Shown in pieces: positions 5,543 through 6,938 of a stretch of DNA of 6,938 bases. Position numbers and translations under genes: made by a program. How positions within the stretch are numbered: the first letter of the stretch is position 1; the number at the start of each line of letters is the position of its first letter. The notes beneath the pieces are model-generated. The model was given only the letters and a program-made list of their open reading frames with translations, had not been told where the DNA came from and ran no database searches. The stretch is from JBEKCP01 sp050014815 (lineage in GTDB: Bacteria > Planctomycetota > Planctomycetia > Pirellulales > Thermoguttaceae): assembly GCA_050014815.1 (NCBI GenBank), contig JBEKCP010000331.1, positions 1 through 6,938 of the forward strand, given 5' to 3'.

Positions 5543-5614
5543 AGCCCGACGCGCAAGCGGGGGTACCCCGTCGCCGGCCCCTCGCTTGCGCGTCGGGCTA
5601 GTGTTTGCCCATGA
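5543..5614. repeat. REP-like palindromic element, copy 2
   Basis: Arms 5543-5563 and 5579-5599 pair over 21 bp with one exception (5560/5582, G opposite T, still a wobble in RNA). From arm start to the shared tail ending ATGA the element is 72 bp, the same as the core of copy 1 (118-189). The left arms match at 19 of 22 positions. The right arm plus tail (TAGTGTTTGCCCATGA) matches at 34 of 37. A base pair that is A-T in copy 1 (125/167) is C-G here (5550/5592), so the stem is kept by a compensatory change. The loop retains CCGTC-NN-CGG. It lies 28 bp upstream of the rhaB start, in the rhaB/Rrf2 divergent region, in the same orientation as copy 1. Confidence 0.85.
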
Positions 5615-5634
5615 GCAACGCGAATTAGACGCTA

Positions 5635-5663
5635 ATGATGCCCGGCGGCGGAACTGCCGTCAA
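5635..5663 (-). promoter_or_regulatory. Candidate rhaB promoter
   Basis: On the minus strand TTGACG (plus 5658-5663; 5 of 6) lies 17 bp upstream of CATCAT (plus 5635-5640; 4 of 6). If used, transcription would start near 5628, and the rhaB leader of about 114 nt would contain palindrome 2. The weak -10 keeps confidence low. An alternative -10, TATACT (plus 5663-5668), overlaps the -35 but has no good -35 of its own. Confidence 0.33.
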
Positions 5664-5678
5664 GTATAACCCTGCTTG

Positions 5679-5727
5679 GAATACCCATAAACGTGGGGTG
5701 CCTGGGTGTACCTATTGGCGGGTATTC
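5679..5727. promoter_or_regulatory. Spaced inverted repeat in the rhaB/Rrf2 divergent region, possible operator
   Basis: GAATACCC (5679-5686) and GGGTATTC (5720-5727) are perfect 8-bp reverse complements with centres 41 bp apart, about four helical turns. Between them lies a direct repeat of GGGTG (5696-5700 and 5704-5708). The repeats flank the area where the Rrf2 gene promoter should be, so autoregulator binding is plausible. An 8-bp match in a region this size can arise by chance. Confidence 0.3.
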
Positions 5728-5765
5728 ATACTCGATTCAGTGAAGTAACATTACAGGGACGGACC

Positions 5766-5773
5766 AAGAGGGG
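5766..5773 (+). promoter_or_regulatory. Ribosome binding site deciding the Rrf2 gene start
   Basis: AAGAGGGG ends 8 nt before the ATG at 5782, an ideal Shine-Dalgarno spacing. An in-frame GTG at 5773 would overlap this site and so is unlikely to be the start. Confidence 0.8.
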
Positions 5774-5781
5774 TGACTGCG

Positions 5782-6216
5782 ATGAAAGTCTCCGCAAAGA
5801 CTGAATATGCTTGCATTGCCATGGTGGAGCTGGCCGCCCAGTACGGCTCCAGCGAACCGGTCCGCATCCGCAGGATTGCCGAACGGCACGACGTGCCGCC
5901 GCGGTTCCTGGTGCAGATCCTCCTGCAATTGAAGGGGGCCGGGCTGGTCGCCAGCGTCCGCGGGGCCGCCGGGGGTTATCACCTGATCAAGCCCCCGCAG
6001 GACATCTCCCTCGGGCAGGTCATGGAAGTGATCGAGGGCACGGCCGACGAGAAGGGGCAGACCAGCAGCGCTTCGCCCGACTCTCCGGCGGTGAAAGTCC
6101 TCCTGCACGCGTGGAAAGAGGTCAGCGACGTCGAGCGCAACATGCTCGCGAGCATCACCCTGGCCGATCTGCTGGAGCGGACCAAGGCGCAGGATCAACA
6201 GATGTACCACATCTGA
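5782..6216 (+). CDS. Rrf2 family transcriptional regulator lacking the Fe-S cysteine triad
   Basis: The 144-residue protein has the Rrf2 winged helix at residues 1-85: SAKTEYACIAMVELA, VRIRRIAERHDVPPRFLVQILLQL (helix-turn-helix with its recognition helix) and the wing SVRGAAGGYHLIKPP, followed by ISLGQVMEVIEG. The C-terminal part (103-144) has the usual dimerisation and tail pattern, LLHAWKEVSDVERNMLASITLADLL. Iron-sulfur Rrf2 proteins such as IscR and NsrR use three cysteines near residues 90-105. Here that stretch (TADEKGQTSSASPDSP) has none, and the only cysteine is Cys11. It may therefore work more like CymR, through a partner or ligand rather than a three-Cys cluster; this is inferred. 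It is divergent from rhaB across 267 bp and convergent with the nucleotidyltransferase gene, 15 bp away. It is the only rightward gene in the window. Its targets are unknown. Confidence 0.9.
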   Translation: MKVSAKTEYACIAMVELAAQYGSSEPVRIRRIAERHDVPPRFLVQILLQLKGAGLVASVRGAAGGYHLIKPPQDISLGQVMEVIEGTADEKGQTSSASPDSPAVKVLLHAWKEVSDVERNMLASITLADLLERTKAQDQQMYHI

Positions 6217-6231
6217 TCGCGAGGCGCGGCG

Positions 6232-6891
6232 TCAGCGGTCGGTTTGTCCCTGCGCCCGGGCTCGCAACTCGTCGAATCGCGTCACGTAAGATTTGTGGAC
6301 GCCAGCAAGGTGTTGGCGGATGGCGTCGAGTTGATCGGGGTTGGCGAGAATCAATTCCACCACGTCGCTGTCGTCGCGGACGCGCCCAGCCCCCAGCTTC
6401 AGTTCGACGAGCGCGGGAAGGTCAATATACTTTAGCAGCCCTACGCGACCACCCAGGCGGGACGGGTGCGGGATCTTGGCCGGCGCCGGCTGCGACGGGG
6501 TTCCGGGGGTGGCCCCTTCCGGCAGCAGGTCCACCTGGATATCCGACTCCTTGTGCTGGAGTCTGGGCCACAATCCGGCGCCCCGCGGAACCACCGCGAA
6601 CCCGCTCAGGGCCGCCGCGCGCAGCAACTCGTCGACCAGGTCGGCGGGAACGACGATGTCGATGTCTTGCGTCACGCGGCCCACATAGCCATGCCGCCAG
6701 ACGGCCCAGCCGCCTGCCACCACCGCCGCGCCATGAACGGCTTCCAGCAGCCGATCGATCGCGCGGACCGCGCAGCCGAATCGCTCCGGCAGGTCTTGAG
6801 GTTCCAGCATGCGGTCCCTCCCGGACCGCAACGCGTCAGCCAACTCCAATTGCTCGGCGAGAACTTGTGGTGTCGCGATCGTGTTGTCCAT
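6232..6891 (-). CDS. Minimal nucleotidyltransferase-fold protein (AbiEii/DUF6036-like)
   Basis: The protein has 219 residues. The nucleotidyltransferase core is AVVAGGWAVWRHG (56-68; Gly60-Gly61), then VTQDIDIVVP with Asp76 and Asp78 as the metal-binding pair, and SDIQVDLLPEG with Asp121 as the third acidic residue. A helical part follows with LVELKLGAGRVRDDSDVVELI (161-181), typical of Pol beta-fold nucleotidyltransferases resembling AbiEii toxins or antibiotic NTases. All three acidic residues are present, so activity is likely, but the substrate is unknown. No HEPN or AbiEi-like antitoxin partner is visible, so a toxin role is not supported. The upstream gene's stop is 3 bp before this ATG, suggesting stop-start coupling. 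A second possible start, Met28 at 6810, has GGGAGGG 5 nt upstream, and the nucleotidyltransferase core is intact from there too. Confidence 0.8.
   Translation of the reverse strand: MDNTIATPQVLAEQLELADALRSGRDRMLEPQDLPERFGCAVRAIDRLLEAVHGAAVVAGGWAVWRHGYVGRVTQDIDIVVPADLVDELLRAAALSGFAVVPRGAGLWPRLQHKESDIQVDLLPEGATPGTPSQPAPAKIPHPSRLGGRVGLLKYIDLPALVELKLGAGRVRDDSDVVELILANPDQLDAIRQHLAGVHKSYVTRFDELRARAQGQTDR
6808..6830 (-). promoter_or_regulatory. Shine-Dalgarno-bearing hairpin before an internal ATG of the nucleotidyltransferase gene
   Basis: Plus GCGGTCC (6811-6817) and GGACCGC (6823-6829) pair, extended to 8 bp by 6810/6830, around a 5-nt loop that reads GGGAG on the minus strand. The ATG for Met28 (6808-6810) follows directly. 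The ribosome-binding purines are in the loop and start of the 3' arm. This may mark the real start or a second start, or it may be coding sequence that forms a stem by chance. Confidence 0.3.
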
Positions 6892-6894
6892 CGA

Positions 6895-6938
6895 TCAATA
6901 CATATCTTCGCCGCCGGGGGCGGGAGGTCCGCCCTTGT
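6895..6938 (-). CDS. C-terminal end of an unidentified leftward gene (enters from the right edge)
   Basis: A minus-strand frame is open from the window edge to a TGA at plus 6895-6897 and gives 13 residues, KGGPPAPGGEDMY. The Gly/Pro-rich tail with a short acidic end resembles a disordered C-terminus; the family cannot be recognised. The stop lies 3 bp before the ATG of the nucleotidyltransferase gene, so the two are probably one transcript. Only frame continuity and this tight junction support the call. Confidence 0.5.
   Translation of the reverse strand, partial: KGGPPAPGGEDMY

Noticed and set aside
4285..5544. 419-codon plus-strand open frame antisense to rhaB
   Set aside because: The opposite strand carries all rhamnulokinase motifs; this frame is a mirror with no recognisable domain.
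5515..5556. N-terminal extension of rhaB to the ATG at 5556
   Set aside because: It overlaps the arm of palindrome 2, adds a basic stretch (LRRKARH) foreign to the family, and lacks a ribosome site.
5773..5781. GTG start for the Rrf2 gene three codons upstream
   Set aside because: It would overlap the Shine-Dalgarno sequence that is ideally placed for the ATG at 5782.
6217..6231. Terminator between the convergent Rrf2 and nucleotidyltransferase genes
   Set aside because: The 15-bp gap has no convincing stem followed by a T-run on either strand.
6232..6891. AbiE-type type IV toxin-antitoxin system
   Set aside because: The nucleotidyltransferase fold is present, but no AbiEi-like winged-helix antitoxin is visible. 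The upstream partner is only 13 codons of Gly/Pro-rich tail.
1..6938. CRISPR array, tRNA, rRNA, insertion sequence, integrase or phage genes
   Set aside because: No regularly spaced direct repeats, cloverleaf-like sequence, ribosomal RNA stretches or transposase/integrase motifs were seen on reading both strands.

Overview
This is a high-GC bacterial window, most likely from a planctomycete (Pirellulales or relatives). The main lineage clue is a pair of long palindromes built on the AGCCCGA/CGCAAGCG core. I recall this core as abundant in planctomycete genomes, where it leaves fragments such as 'LARSASEG' in spurious protein predictions. The gene set (a TPR-bearing S41 protease, rhamnulokinase, a spore-photoproduct-lyase-like radical SAM protein and a DUF433/DUF5615 pair) fits that assignment but does not prove it.

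Layout, left to right. A leftward gene begins at 76 and leaves the window at its left edge. Next comes palindrome 1 (113-189). A radical SAM gene follows (233-1186, minus) with a strong promoter placed so that its mRNA should be leaderless. Then there is a short GC-rich hairpin and an exported S41 C-terminal processing protease (1279-2940, minus). A 391-bp gene-free stretch (2941-3331) holds the protease promoter and several inverted repeats. After that lies a type II toxin-antitoxin-like operon (3332-4022, minus; DUF433 antitoxin first, DUF5615 PIN-like toxin second). Its extended -10 promoter is embedded in the last codons and stop of rhamnulokinase rhaB (4030-5514, minus). A 267-bp divergent intergenic region contains palindrome 2 and candidate promoter and operator sequences. 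It leads to an Rrf2-family regulator without the Fe-S cysteine triad (5782-6216, plus). Convergent with this is a minimal-nucleotidyltransferase gene (6232-6891, minus), apparently coupled to an upstream leftward gene of which only the last 13 codons are visible (6895-6938).

The genes look like independent housekeeping or accessory units rather than one pathway. The physical links that can be supported are the toxin-antitoxin operon (10-bp gap), its 7-bp spacing and embedded promoter behind rhaB, the divergent rhaB/Rrf2 arrangement, and the 3-bp junction between the right-edge gene and the nucleotidyltransferase. I did not find a wholly new system. The observations most worth checking are the two leaderless promoters with identical geometry, the structure-conserving palindrome pair placed just upstream of leftward start codons, and the promoter inside the rhaB stop.
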